Below, one piece after another: positions 1 to 7,574 of a stretch of DNA of 34,231 bases; the stretch's first letter is position 1; every line of letters starts with the position of its first letter. The stretch lies in the NCBI RefSeq assembly GCF_000285835.1, contig NZ_HE978602.1:289930-324160 (forward strand), given 5' to 3'. The DNA comes from Brevibacterium senegalense. Lineage in GTDB: Bacteria > Actinomycetota > Actinomycetes > Actinomycetales > Brevibacteriaceae. A program made the translations under genes and the position numbers. The notes under the pieces were generated by a model. It was given only the letters and a program-made list of their open reading frames with translations. It did no database searches and had not been told where the DNA came from.

Positions 1-725
1 GACGGATCCTCGGTGGGCTCCTCCGTCGGTTCCTCGGCGGTGCCCTCCACTGCCGTGTTGAAGGACGTCGTCTTCTTGTTCGAGTTGATCTGCACGAGAA
101 CGCTGTCGCCCTCGCTCAGCTGGCCGACGGTCGTGCTGCGCTCCGGTCGGAAGTTCGAGGTGATCGGGGTATCGGGAGCAATGGTGAAGACGTAGTCGCC
201 GTTCTCGTCCGCGGTGCCGTCCCAGGAGTCGGGCAGCTGCAACGTATAACCGCCGGTGAACGAGACGCTGGTCTTCGTGATGTCGACCGGGGCGTTGGGG
301 GCGGTCTTGACCCGGACCTCGATGCCTTCGTCATGGACTGTCTGGGCGGGCAGCGGGTAGTCCATCCGGACCGTCGGGGAGATCGTCGAGGGATCCTCAG
401 TGGCCTCCGGGGACGCCTCCTCCGACGCCTCAGGAGTCGACTCCGTCGTCTCCTCCTCAGCCGGCTGGGTCGACTCGACCTGCTCGTCGGAGCCGGTACC
501 GTCACCCGGCTGGATCTGGTCTTCTGCATCGTCGGCGGGGGCATCCGGTGCGGTCTCCGACGCCTCCGTCGTGGCGGCCTCGGTGGGGGGCGGGGTGGCG
601 GTCGACTCGGAGGCCTCGGCGGACTCGGGGCCCACCTGGGCGAGGGCCGGCGTCGCGACCAGGGCGCTCACGGCCAGGACGACGGCGGGGGCGAGTGCGC
701 GGGAGCGGAGCGATGGCTTCTTCAC
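1..725 (-). CDS. Secreted acidic protein, C-terminus cut by window edge
   Basis: About 241 residues are visible; the C-terminus lies beyond position 1. The GTG start at 725 follows an AAGGAA ribosome site seven bases upstream. The N-terminus is a classical Sec signal peptide: KK, basic stretch, hydrophobic core of about 15 residues, then a TPALA-Q cleavage site near residue 29. Residues 30-115 are a low-complexity Glu/Thr/Ser/Pro/Ala linker. Residues 120-225 look like a compact beta-rich domain with no obvious catalytic motif. After that a Glu/Pro/Thr repeat (EEPTEEPTEDPS) begins, typical of a wall-spanning or pre-anchor linker. I do not recognise the family. A surface-anchored or secreted wall protein is likely; an anchor motif, if present, would be off the window. 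Reading frame and signal peptide are clear, function is unknown. Confidence 0.8.
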   Translation of the reverse strand, partial: MKKPSLRSRALAPAVVLAVSALVATPALAQVGPESAEASESTATPPPTEAATTEASETAPDAPADDAEDQIQPGDGTGSDEQVESTQPAEEETTESTPEASEEASPEATEDPSTISPTVRMDYPLPAQTVHDEGIEVRVKTAPNAPVDITKTSVSFTGGYTLQLPDSWDGTADENGDYVFTIAPDTPITSNFRPERSTTVGQLSEGDSVLVQINSNKKTTSFNTAVEGTAEEPTEEPTEDP

Positions 726-1038
726 AGCGGTTCCTTACTGCAGCAGAGCGCGGCAGGGCGGAGCATGCGCCGAACAGGGCCTGCCGTCGATCCGGAGTCG
801 GTCCTGTCAGCGGTGCACTGCGTTCCTGCGAGCGCGGTGGGGTACGCCCTGAGCATCCGCGTCGCGTGCGTCATCGAAGCGACATCCGGGTGAACTCCCA
901 GTTCGCGTTCAGCGAGTCGCCGCACCACGATGCGGAACTCGTGCCGGAGTGGTGATGCGAATCACGGACAGCCGGCGCAGACGCGTCCCATCATGCGACT
1001 GACCTGCAGGAACCCGGGGCAGTCCGCCCGCCCGGCCC
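726..1038. other. 313-bp gap between secreted protein gene and lipid kinase gene
   Basis: No convincing gene is seen here. Both flanking genes are on the minus strand, so this gap should hold the lipid kinase's 3' end and the promoter of the secreted protein gene. The only structure I notice is a weak six-base inverted repeat (CACCAC at 923-928, GTGGTG at 949-954) with a 20-base loop. No clear -10/-35 pair was found. Confidence 0.4.
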
Positions 1039-2199
1039 TCACCCGATCGCGGCCGGCAGTCCGAACGCCTCCCGGCGCAGCATCCGCTTGATGCCGGGGC
1101 TGGGGCGCTTGACGTACAGCGAGGCCGGGTTGATCGCGAGCTCCAGGAAATCGGTCGTGCCGTAGGCGTCCCCGTCGATCTGCACCTCGACGCGGTCCTC
1201 GGCGCGGATCGTGTAGGACTCGCCCTGCGCCGTCGCGGTGTGGAGTCCACGGCGCCGCTTGCCCAGGATGGACGTGGCGACCCCCACCCAGTCGGCCAGG
1301 TTGCGGGGGCTCACGACGAGGAGGTCCAGCAGGCCGTCGTCGATAACGGCGTCCGGGAAGAGCCAGACCCCGCCCTGCAGCTTGCCGCAGTTGCCCGCGA
1401 CGATCGACCGGACCTTCGCCTCCTGTATCTCGCCCTCGTCCGTCTCGATCGTCACGTCCACGCGCTTGCCGGTGAGCTGACGCGAGCCAGCCTCGACGTA
1501 GGCCAGCCAGCCCAGGCGGTCCTTGAGGTCCTCGTTCACCGTGCTCATGACCTGTGCGTCGAAGCCGATCCCCGCCATGACGAGGAAGGTCGTCGACTCT
1601 CCATCCGGGTCCACCCGCAGGGTGCCGGTGTCGATGAGCGCCGAGTTCCCGGTCAGCGCCGTCCGCAACGCCCACTCGGGCCGGTCCAGGACGACATCGA
1701 GGTTGCGGGCCAGCAGGTTCCCCGTCCCCAGCGGCAGGATCCCCAGGGCGACGTCCGTGCCCACCAGCGCGTCCGCGACCGCGCGCACGGTCCCGTCGCC
1801 GCCGCCGGCGATGACGACGTCGACGCCCGCCGCGACGGCCTCCTCGGCCGGTCCGCGCCCCGGATCATCCTCGGTGGTCTCGAGGATGAGCGGGTCCTCC
1901 CAGCCGTTCTCCCGGCTGATCCGCAGCAGCAGTCGCCTCGCCTCGGCGGCACCGGACTTCGTCGGGTTGATGACGAGGGCGGCCTGCTGCCTGCGCGGCT
2001 CGACCTCGTCGCCGTCGCCTCCCTCTGCGGTCTCCTCGACCGTCGCCGAGGCCGTGGCCGGGTCCAGGTGTCCGGTCTCATCCGGCTGTCCCCGCCGGAC
2101 CGTCGCGCGGCCGATGAGGAGGCCCACGAGGCAGAGGACCACGGCCAGTGCGATGAGGAGGGCGATGTGGATCTCGAGCGTCATGGCAGTACGGTACAT
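1039..2199 (-). CDS. Diacylglycerol kinase family lipid kinase
   Basis: A 386-residue protein of the DAGK_cat/YegS/DgkB family, which transfers phosphate from ATP to diacylglycerol or a related membrane lipid. An N-terminal membrane helix (residues about 9-30) is followed by a charged linker. The catalytic domain starts at about residue 74 (LVINPTKSG) and has the nucleotide-binding loop GGGDGT at 132-137 and [11 protein letters not shown] at 155-165. The C-terminal half is the usual beta-sandwich ([15 protein letters not shown]). The first ATG (2199) has AGGAAG four bases upstream; a second in-frame ATG at 2184 has no good ribosome site, so I keep the longer form. The gene diverges from serS with only 39 bp between starts, so the two promoters must overlap. 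The substrate is not decided by sequence; recycling of diacylglycerol is the general role of the family. Confidence 0.88.
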   Translation of the reverse strand: MYRTAMTLEIHIALLIALAVVLCLVGLLIGRATVRRGQPDETGHLDPATASATVEETAEGGDGDEVEPRRQQAALVINPTKSGAAEARRLLLRISRENGWEDPLILETTEDDPGRGPAEEAVAAGVDVVIAGGGDGTVRAVADALVGTDVALGILPLGTGNLLARNLDVVLDRPEWALRTALTGNSALIDTGTLRVDPDGESTTFLVMAGIGFDAQVMSTVNEDLKDRLGWLAYVEAGSRQLTGKRVDVTIETDEGEIQEAKVRSIVAGNCGKLQGGVWLFPDAVIDDGLLDLLVVSPRNLADWVGVATSILGKRRRGLHTATAQGESYTIRAEDRVEVQIDGDAYGTTDFLELAINPASLYVKRPSPGIKRMLRREAFGLPAAIG

Positions 2200-2225
2200 C
2201 CGGCTTCCTGGACAGAGCCGTCGGC

Positions 2226-2231
2226 TAGGCT
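2226..2231 (+). promoter_or_regulatory. -10 element of serS, leaderless type
   Basis: TAGGCT places the predicted transcription start at about 2238, one base before the serS ATG at 2239. This suggests a leaderless mRNA. A GGGAG stretch lies in between, but it would not be transcribed if the start is correct. No good -35 hexamer is seen. Confidence 0.45.
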
Positions 2232-2238
2232 GGGAGTC

Positions 2239-3522
2239 ATGATCGACCTCCAGCGCCTGCGCGACGAACCCGAACTCTTCAAAGCCTCACAGCGTGCCCG
2301 CGGTGGGGACGAGTCTCTGGTCGACGAGGTGCTGTCCGCGGATTCCGCACGTCGCTCCGCACTCACGGAGTTCGAGGCCGCGCGCGCCCAGCAGAAGGAC
2401 TTCGGCAAGCAGGTCGCCCAGGCGAAGGGCGAGGAGAAGGCCGCGCTGGTCGCGCAGGCCCAGGAGCTGTCCGCCCGGGTCAAGGCCCTGCAGGCGGACG
2501 CGGACGACGCGGACTTCGCGTTCGATGCGCTGCTGCGCCGCCTGCCCAACCTCATCCTGGACGGTGTACCGACCGGCGGTGAGGAGGACTCCGTCGAGCT
2601 GCGCCGCGAAGGCACCCCGCGCGACTTCGCCGCGGAGGGCTTCGAGCCGCAGGACCACGTCGCCCTGGGCGAGTCGCTGCGTGCAATCGACACCCAGCGC
2701 GGTGCGAAGGTCTCCGGCGCCCGCTTCTACTACCTGACGGGTTTCGGCGCGCGCCTGGAGCTCGCGCTGCTGACGATGGCTCTCGACACGGTGGAGAAGC
2801 ACGGCTTCATCCCCACGATCACCCCCACGCTCGTGAAGCCGGAGGTCATGGGCGGCACCGGCTTCCTGGGCGAGCACGCGGACGAGATCTACCGCCTGGA
2901 GGCGGACGACCTCTACCTCGTCGGCACCTCGGAGGTCCCGCTGGCCGGCTACCACATGGACGAGATCATCGATCTGTCCGACGGGCCGCTGCGCTACGCC
3001 GGCTGGTCGCCCTGCTACCGCCGCGAGGCCGGCAGCTATGGCAAGGACACACGCGGCATCCTGCGCGTCCACCAGTTCCAGAAGGTCGAGATGTTCTCCT
3101 ACGTCCGCGTCGAGGACGCGGAGGCGGAGCACGCGCGCATGCTGGCGGTCGAAGAGGAGATGCTCGCGAAGTGCGAGCTGTCCTACCGGATCCTCGACAT
3201 CGCCGCCGGCGACCTGGGCGACTCCGCGGCCCGCAAGTACGACACGGAGGCGTGGATCCCCACCCAGGGCACGTACCGCGAGCTCACGTCGACCTCGAAC
3301 TGCACGACCTTCCAGGCGCGCCGCATGAAGGTGCGCGAGCGGACGGAGTCCGGCACCCGCCCGGTCGCGACCCTCAACGGGACCGCGGCCAACACGCGGT
3401 GGCTCGTCGCGCTCCTGGAGAACCACCAGCAGGCGGACGGCAGCGTCCGCATCCCCCAGGCTCTCCAGCCGTACCTGGGCGGCATGACCGCCTACGGCCC
3501 TGGCGGACCCGCCTACGCCTGA
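2239..3522 (+). CDS. serS: Serine--tRNA ligase
   Basis: A 427-residue class II aminoacyl-tRNA synthetase that activates serine and charges tRNA-Ser (a tRNA-Ser gene lies at 23582 in this window). Residues 1 to about 110 form the long antiparallel coiled-coil arm that grips the tRNA-Ser variable arm. The catalytic core has motif 2 ([20 protein letters not shown] region, about residues 257-280) and motif 3 ([16 protein letters not shown], about 380-395). The TSEVPL segment for serine binding is present near residue 234. Length is normal for bacterial SerRS. The ATG at 2239 gives the canonical [14 protein letters not shown] start. It is followed by an HAD phosphatase gene on the same strand. Confidence 0.98.
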   Translation: MIDLQRLRDEPELFKASQRARGGDESLVDEVLSADSARRSALTEFEAARAQQKDFGKQVAQAKGEEKAALVAQAQELSARVKALQADADDADFAFDALLRRLPNLILDGVPTGGEEDSVELRREGTPRDFAAEGFEPQDHVALGESLRAIDTQRGAKVSGARFYYLTGFGARLELALLTMALDTVEKHGFIPTITPTLVKPEVMGGTGFLGEHADEIYRLEADDLYLVGTSEVPLAGYHMDEIIDLSDGPLRYAGWSPCYRREAGSYGKDTRGILRVHQFQKVEMFSYVRVEDAEAEHARMLAVEEEMLAKCELSYRILDIAAGDLGDSAARKYDTEAWIPTQGTYRELTSTSNCTTFQARRMKVRERTESGTRPVATLNGTAANTRWLVALLENHQQADGSVRIPQALQPYLGGMTAYGPGGPAYA

Positions 3523-3528
3523 CCGCGT

Positions 3529-3544
3529 CCGCCGTCCCCGGCGG
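3529..3544 (+). terminator. Short hairpin after serS
   Basis: Perfect six-base arms CCGCCG / CGGCGG around a four-base loop, seven bases after the serS stop. No T tract follows, so it may only be a weak terminator or 3'-end stabiliser before the HAD gene. Confidence 0.3.
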
Positions 3545-3578
3545 TCGCGCAGCCCACGATGACAGGAGAGATCCACCG

Positions 3579-4415
3579 GTGAGCACGCTCGTCACCCGCC
3601 CGCAGCTCGTCGCGCTCGACGTCGACGGCACGATCGTCGACTACGACAACCGACTGTCGGAGACGGTGCGCCGGACGCTCACCGCCGTCGTCGAGGCCGG
3701 CCACCACCTGGTCGTCGCGACGGGTCGCTCCGTGGGCGGTGCCCTCGAGACCGCGAACCGACTGAGGCTCACGGAGGGCTACGTGATCGCCTCGAACGGC
3801 GCCGTCGTCGTCCGGCTGGACCCCCAGCAGGAGTCCGGTTGGGTCGTCCACCAGGTGGAGACCTTCGACCCGGCCCCCGCCCTCGAACGCATGCAGAAGG
3901 TCCTGCCCACCGCCCTCTACATGGTCGAGGACGAGACGCTGGACCGGTACGCCTCCGCGGACTTCCCCCAGGGCGAGTTCGCGGACATGGAGAACTTCAC
4001 GATCGTCCCGTTCGACGAGCTCAAGACGAAGCGGGCGACGCGCATCGTGCTGCGGGAGCCCAACGGCACCTCGGAGCAGTTCCACGAGGCGGTCGAGCGC
4101 GTGGGCCTCCACGGTGTCGCGTACTCCGTGGGCTGGAGCAACTGGCTGGACATCGCCCCGGAGGGCGTCTCCAAGGCGCACGGGCTGGAGATCGTGAGCG
4201 AGGCGCTGGGCGTGTCGCGCGAGGACACCGTGGGCGCCGGCGACGGCAGCAACGACCTCGAGATGATCGAGTGGGTGGACCACGGCATCGTCATGGGCCA
4301 GGCCGGTGAGCCCCTGAAGGAGCTCGCGTCCGTCGTGACCGGCACGGTGGAGGAGGACGGCCTCGCGACGGCCCTCATCGACCACCTGGGTCTCGAGGTC
4401 CTGGCGGAGGCCTGA
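3579..4415 (+). CDS. Cof-type HAD-superfamily phosphatase
   Basis: A 278-residue HAD hydrolase of the Cof/YbiV (class IIB cap) type, which removes phosphate from small phosphorylated metabolites. Motif I is DVDGT (D14 nucleophile, D16 acid/base). Motif II is VATGRS near residue 48. The motif III lysine is K199 (VSKAHGL). Motif IV is GAGDGSND with D222 and D226. The cap lies between motifs II and III. The GTG start at 3579 has AGGAGA about nine bases upstream. Its stop is only three bases from the stop of the convergent gene at 4419. The substrate is unknown; members are usually broad (sugar phosphates, nucleotides, PLP). All catalytic residues are present. Confidence 0.9.
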   Translation: MSTLVTRPQLVALDVDGTIVDYDNRLSETVRRTLTAVVEAGHHLVVATGRSVGGALETANRLRLTEGYVIASNGAVVVRLDPQQESGWVVHQVETFDPAPALERMQKVLPTALYMVEDETLDRYASADFPQGEFADMENFTIVPFDELKTKRATRIVLREPNGTSEQFHEAVERVGLHGVAYSVGWSNWLDIAPEGVSKAHGLEIVSEALGVSREDTVGAGDGSNDLEMIEWVDHGIVMGQAGEPLKELASVVTGTVEEDGLATALIDHLGLEVLAEA

Positions 4416-4418
4416 GCC

Positions 4419-5033
4419 TCAGTCTCCCCGGCTCGGCCGCAGCGGCGCAGGCAGGCCGGCCTCGGCCTCGGCGATGAGATCCGCCGCGCGGTCCACGTAG
4501 CCGCGAGCGGATTCCGCGAACCGGGCGGTCCCGGCCGGGCCGGCCGAAAGCACCGGTGCGTCGCCTCCGGCGCCGTGCGCCCCGGCATCGCCTCCCGCAC
4601 CGTGTACTCCGGCGTCGCCTCCGCCACTGGCATTCCCGTGCATGGACAGGTGCGCACGCAGCATGGCCGCGGACTGCGCGGCCTGGGCGACCAGTGCCGA
4701 GGCCCGGGACAGGTGCTCGGGCACGTCACCCAGACGCGCGCGACCGTCGGCCGGGAAGACGAGGTCGTCCAGGGGCACCGCGCGATGGCACGTCTCCGCG
4801 AGTGCCTCGATCCGCTGATCCAGCGCGTTGAGGACGAGCGTCAGCCGCGCCAGGTCCTCGATCTGCGGGGCGGCCGCGGACTGCGCGTGCTCCTCGTGCA
4901 GCGTGCTGACCGTCGTGTAGAAGCGGTCGACGGCGCGCGAGAAGCGCTCGCGGTGCTGCCGCCACAGGCCGGTGCCCAGGCGCTGCTGGGGCGTGGCGGG
5001 GCGGTCCCGGCGGAAGAACGAAAGCAGACCCAC
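4419..5033 (-). CDS. Conserved-type hypothetical protein with Gly-rich 9-residue repeats
   Basis: A 204-residue protein, predicted soluble and mostly helical, with no recognised domain. It begins MGLLSFFRRDRP, a short hydrophobic/basic stretch that could touch the membrane, and then has long helical segments (residues 25-125). Residues about 136-158 hold a tandem nine-residue repeat (HGAGGDAGV-like, 2-3 copies), encoded by a 27-bp DNA repeat at about 4558-4626. A last helix precedes a short basic tail. The GTG start at 5033 has only a weak ribosome site (GGCGGGG). It lies 29 bp downstream of the quinone oxidoreductase gene and is probably cotranscribed with it. Codon use is strongly GC3-biased, so it is a real gene. 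Function unknown. Confidence 0.72.
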   Translation of the reverse strand: MGLLSFFRRDRPATPQQRLGTGLWRQHRERFSRAVDRFYTTVSTLHEEHAQSAAAPQIEDLARLTLVLNALDQRIEALAETCHRAVPLDDLVFPADGRARLGDVPEHLSRASALVAQAAQSAAMLRAHLSMHGNASGGGDAGVHGAGGDAGAHGAGGDAPVLSAGPAGTARFAESARGYVDRAADLIAEAEAGLPAPLRPSRGD

Positions 5034-5062
5034 GGCGGCTCAGCCCCGCCATGCCGGGGTGC

Positions 5063-6076
5063 TCAGGAGTCCGCCGCGACGCGCAGGAGGATCTTGCCGA
5101 TGTTCTCGCCGTCCTCCATGCGCTGGTGGGCGGCTGCGGCGTCCTCGAGCGGGAATTCGGAGTCGACGATCGCGCGGATCTCCCCGTCCATCGCCTGCCG
5201 CCAGACGGAGCCGGCGACGTCCTGGACGATCTGCGCCTTCTGGTCCGCGGGGCGTGCCCGCAGCGTCGTCGCCATGACGGTGAGGCGGCGGGGGAGCATG
5301 CGCCCCAGGTTCGCCTCCGCCTTCGTGCCGCCCTGCAGGCCGATGATCGTGAGGCGGCCGTCCAGCGCCAGCGCCTTGAGGTTCCGGTCCAGGTACTTCG
5401 CACCCACGACGTCGAGGATGACGTCCGCGCCGTCGCCGTGCTGCCCGTCGGTGCCGGTGATCTCGCGGATGCGCTCGACGAAGTCCTCCTCGCGGTAGTT
5501 GATGACCGCGTCTGCACCCAGCTCGCGGCAGAAGTCGCCCTTCCGGTCGCTGCCCACCGTCACGGCGACCTTCGCGCCGTGCGCCTTCGCCATCTGGATC
5601 GCGGCGGTGCCGATCCCGGAGCCGCCGCCGTGGACCAGCAGCCACTCGCCGGGGCGCAGGCCCGCACCGGTGAAGACGTTCGAGTGGACGGTGCAGAGGA
5701 CCTCGGGCAGGGCGGCGGCCTGCTCGAGCGGCAGGTGATCCGGAACGGCCAGCAGCTGACCGGCGGGGACCTCGACCTGCTCCGCATAGCCGCCCTCGGT
5801 CAGGAGCGCCGCGACGCGGTCGCCCACGGACCAGCCGGACACACCTTCGCCCACCTGCGCGATGGTGCCCGCGACCTCGAGCCCGGGCACCTCGTGCTCC
5901 GTGTTCGCACCCGCCGGCGGGTTGTAGTGGCCCTGCCGCTGCAGCAGGTCCGCGCGGTTGACGCCCGCGGTGTGGACGTCGACGACCACACTCCCCGGAC
6001 GCGCCTGCGGCGCCGGGATGTCGGAGACTGCCAGGACGTCGGGGGCACCGTGCTCGGTGAGGGTGATGGCTCGCAT
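5063..6076 (-). CDS. NAD(P)H quinone oxidoreductase (zinc-independent MDR, PIG3-like)
   Basis: A 337-residue medium-chain dehydrogenase/reductase of the quinone oxidoreductase (QOR/PIG3) branch, which reduces quinones or enones with NADPH. The N-terminal GroES-like domain has VNRADLLQRQG (about residues 38-48) and GLEVAGTI. The structural-zinc cysteines are absent, as expected for this branch. The nucleotide-binding fold has the VHGGGSGIGTAAIQMAKA motif near residues 148-165 and the conserved YREEDF and LDVVGAKYL segments. The ATG at 6076 coincides with the transcription start predicted from the TAGAGT element at 6083-6088. Upstream on the same strand is ilvA, 70 bp away. The physiological substrate cannot be read from sequence. 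Confidence 0.9.
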   Translation of the reverse strand: MRAITLTEHGAPDVLAVSDIPAPQARPGSVVVDVHTAGVNRADLLQRQGHYNPPAGANTEHEVPGLEVAGTIAQVGEGVSGWSVGDRVAALLTEGGYAEQVEVPAGQLLAVPDHLPLEQAAALPEVLCTVHSNVFTGAGLRPGEWLLVHGGGSGIGTAAIQMAKAHGAKVAVTVGSDRKGDFCRELGADAVINYREEDFVERIREITGTDGQHGDGADVILDVVGAKYLDRNLKALALDGRLTIIGLQGGTKAEANLGRMLPRRLTVMATTLRARPADQKAQIVQDVAGSVWRQAMDGEIRAIVDSEFPLEDAAAAHQRMEDGENIGKILLRVAADS

Positions 6077-6082
6077 GGCACC

Positions 6083-6088
6083 ACTCTA
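6083..6088 (-). promoter_or_regulatory. -10 element of quinone oxidoreductase gene, leaderless type
   Basis: TAGAGT on the minus strand has its first base at 6088, twelve bases before the ATG at 6076. The predicted start site is the A of the start codon. No ribosome-binding site or clear -35 hexamer is seen. Confidence 0.5.
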
Positions 6089-6146
6089 CGACCCGGTGAC
6101 CACGGCCTCGGGCGGGGTCGCAGTCACCGTCCCGGGAGGCGAAGGC

Positions 6147-7433
6147 TCAGACGAACATGCGGAACAGGGGGGAGTCATGGCTGACCCGCTCGATCTGCAG
6201 CGGTGACTCGTCCATGCGCTCCAGGAGGCCGCCCAGGTCCGACGGCTGGCCCAGGGTGATGCCCACGAACGCGGGGCCGGTCTCGCGGTCGGACCGCTTG
6301 ACGTACTCGAACATCGCGATGTCGTCGTCCGGGCCCAGCACGTCGTTGAGGAAGCGGCGCAGGGCGCCGGGCTCCTGCGGGAAGTCGACGATGAAGTAGT
6401 GCTTGATGCCCTCGTGGACCAGCGACCGCTCCAAGACCTCCGGGTAGCGGCTGATGTCGTTGTTGCCGCCGCTCACCAGGCACACCGCAGTGGAGCCGGG
6501 TGCCAGGGTGACGGGCGCATCGGAGCCGGTGGGGCCCACGGCGGCGGACGCCAGCGCGCCGGCCGGCTCCGCGATGATGCCCTCGACCTGGTAGAGGTCC
6601 AGCATCTCCGTGGCCGCGCGGCCCTCGGGGACGGTGAAGAGCGGCAGGTCGTGCTGCGACAGCATCTCGTACGTGACGTCGCCCGCGCGGCGCACCGCGG
6701 CTCCGTCCGCGAACGAGTCGATGTTGCTGAGCGTGACCGGACGTCCGGCCGCCATCGCCGCCATCATCGACGCCGCGCCCGCCGGCTCGACGCCCACGAC
6801 GGTGGTCCCGGGCATGTGGACGGACGTGTACGCGACGATGCCGGCCAGCAGTCCTCCGCCGCCCACGGGCACGACGATGACGTCCGGGTCCTGGGCCAGC
6901 TGTCCGTGGATCTCCTGCGCGATCGTGCCCTGGCCGGCGATCGTGAGCGGATCGTCGAACGCGGACACGACCAGGGCGTTCGTCACCTGCGCGTGGCGCT
7001 TCGCCAGGTCGGATGCGTCGTCGTACGTGGAGCCCTCGATGACGACCTCGACGCGGCGGCCGCCGAAGTGCCGGATGCGCTCGATCTTCTGCCGCGGTGT
7101 CGTCTTGGGGACGAAGATCGTCCCGGACACGCCCAGCGCCGCGCACGCCCGCGCCAGGCCCTGCGCGTGGTTGCCAGCGGATGCGCAGACGACGCCGCGC
7201 TTGCGCTCGGCCTCGGACAGCTGCAGGAGGAAGTTGAAGGCCCCGCGGATCTTGTACGACCGGACCGACTGCAGGTCCTCCCGCTTGAGGTACACCTGGG
7301 CGCCGGTCGCGGTCGACAGGCGGTCGGACAGGTGGAGGGGCGTCGTGATGACCTCGTCCGCGATCCGCGTCGACGCCGCCTCGACATCGTCGGCGGTGGG
7401 CAGTGAACGGCGGGGCCTCTCTTGGATCAACAC
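6147..7433 (-). CDS. ilvA: Threonine ammonia-lyase (short form, one ACT-like domain)
   Basis: A 428-residue PLP enzyme that deaminates L-threonine to 2-oxobutanoate, the first step towards isoleucine. The PLP Schiff-base lysine is K61 in SYKIRGAFN. SAGNHAQG near residue 86 and the glycine loop VPVGGGGL near 185 hold the cofactor phosphate. SGGNND near 320 is also typical. Residues about 335-428 form one ACT-like regulatory domain (HYFIVDFPQEPGALRRFL), as in the Bacillus/Corynebacterium-type biosynthetic enzyme, whereas E. coli IlvA has two. Isoleucine feedback inhibition is therefore expected. The GTG start at 7433 coincides with the start site predicted from a CACAAT element. The gene is divergent from the maltokinase-like gene. 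Confidence 0.95.
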   Translation of the reverse strand: MLIQERPRRSLPTADDVEAASTRIADEVITTPLHLSDRLSTATGAQVYLKREDLQSVRSYKIRGAFNFLLQLSEAERKRGVVCASAGNHAQGLARACAALGVSGTIFVPKTTPRQKIERIRHFGGRRVEVVIEGSTYDDASDLAKRHAQVTNALVVSAFDDPLTIAGQGTIAQEIHGQLAQDPDVIVVPVGGGGLLAGIVAYTSVHMPGTTVVGVEPAGAASMMAAMAAGRPVTLSNIDSFADGAAVRRAGDVTYEMLSQHDLPLFTVPEGRAATEMLDLYQVEGIIAEPAGALASAAVGPTGSDAPVTLAPGSTAVCLVSGGNNDISRYPEVLERSLVHEGIKHYFIVDFPQEPGALRRFLNDVLGPDDDIAMFEYVKRSDRETGPAFVGITLGQPSDLGGLLERMDESPLQIERVSHDSPLFRMFV

Positions 7434-7439
7434 CCCTCA

Positions 7440-7445
7440 ATTGTG
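7440..7445 (-). promoter_or_regulatory. -10 element of ilvA, leaderless type
   Basis: CACAAT on the minus strand, first base 7445, is twelve bases before the GTG at 7433. The GAGGG just before the start codon is too close to act as a normal ribosome site, which also favours a leaderless mRNA. No -35 match is seen. Confidence 0.4.
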
Positions 7446-7497
7446 CCCCTTCCGGCGCCGGACCCGCGCGTCACCCCATGGCCGCACCCCGATTGGC

Positions 7498-7503
7498 TAG
7501 AGT
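7498..7503 (+). promoter_or_regulatory. -10 element of the maltokinase-like gene
   Basis: TAGAGT in the divergent region with ilvA predicts a start near 7510, giving a leader of about 65 bases before the ATG at 7575. The -35 region is poor. Confidence 0.3.
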
Positions 7504-7574
7504 CGGAGGACGCGTGCATCGCCGCGCGGACGCGCAGACGGACACCGGCAGTCGAGAAGCGGAGGGACCCGCGC

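Noticed and set aside
1240..2238. Long plus-strand open frame running into serS
   Set aside because: It is the complement of the lipid kinase gene in a GC-rich genome; the serS start at 2239 gives the canonical N-terminus.
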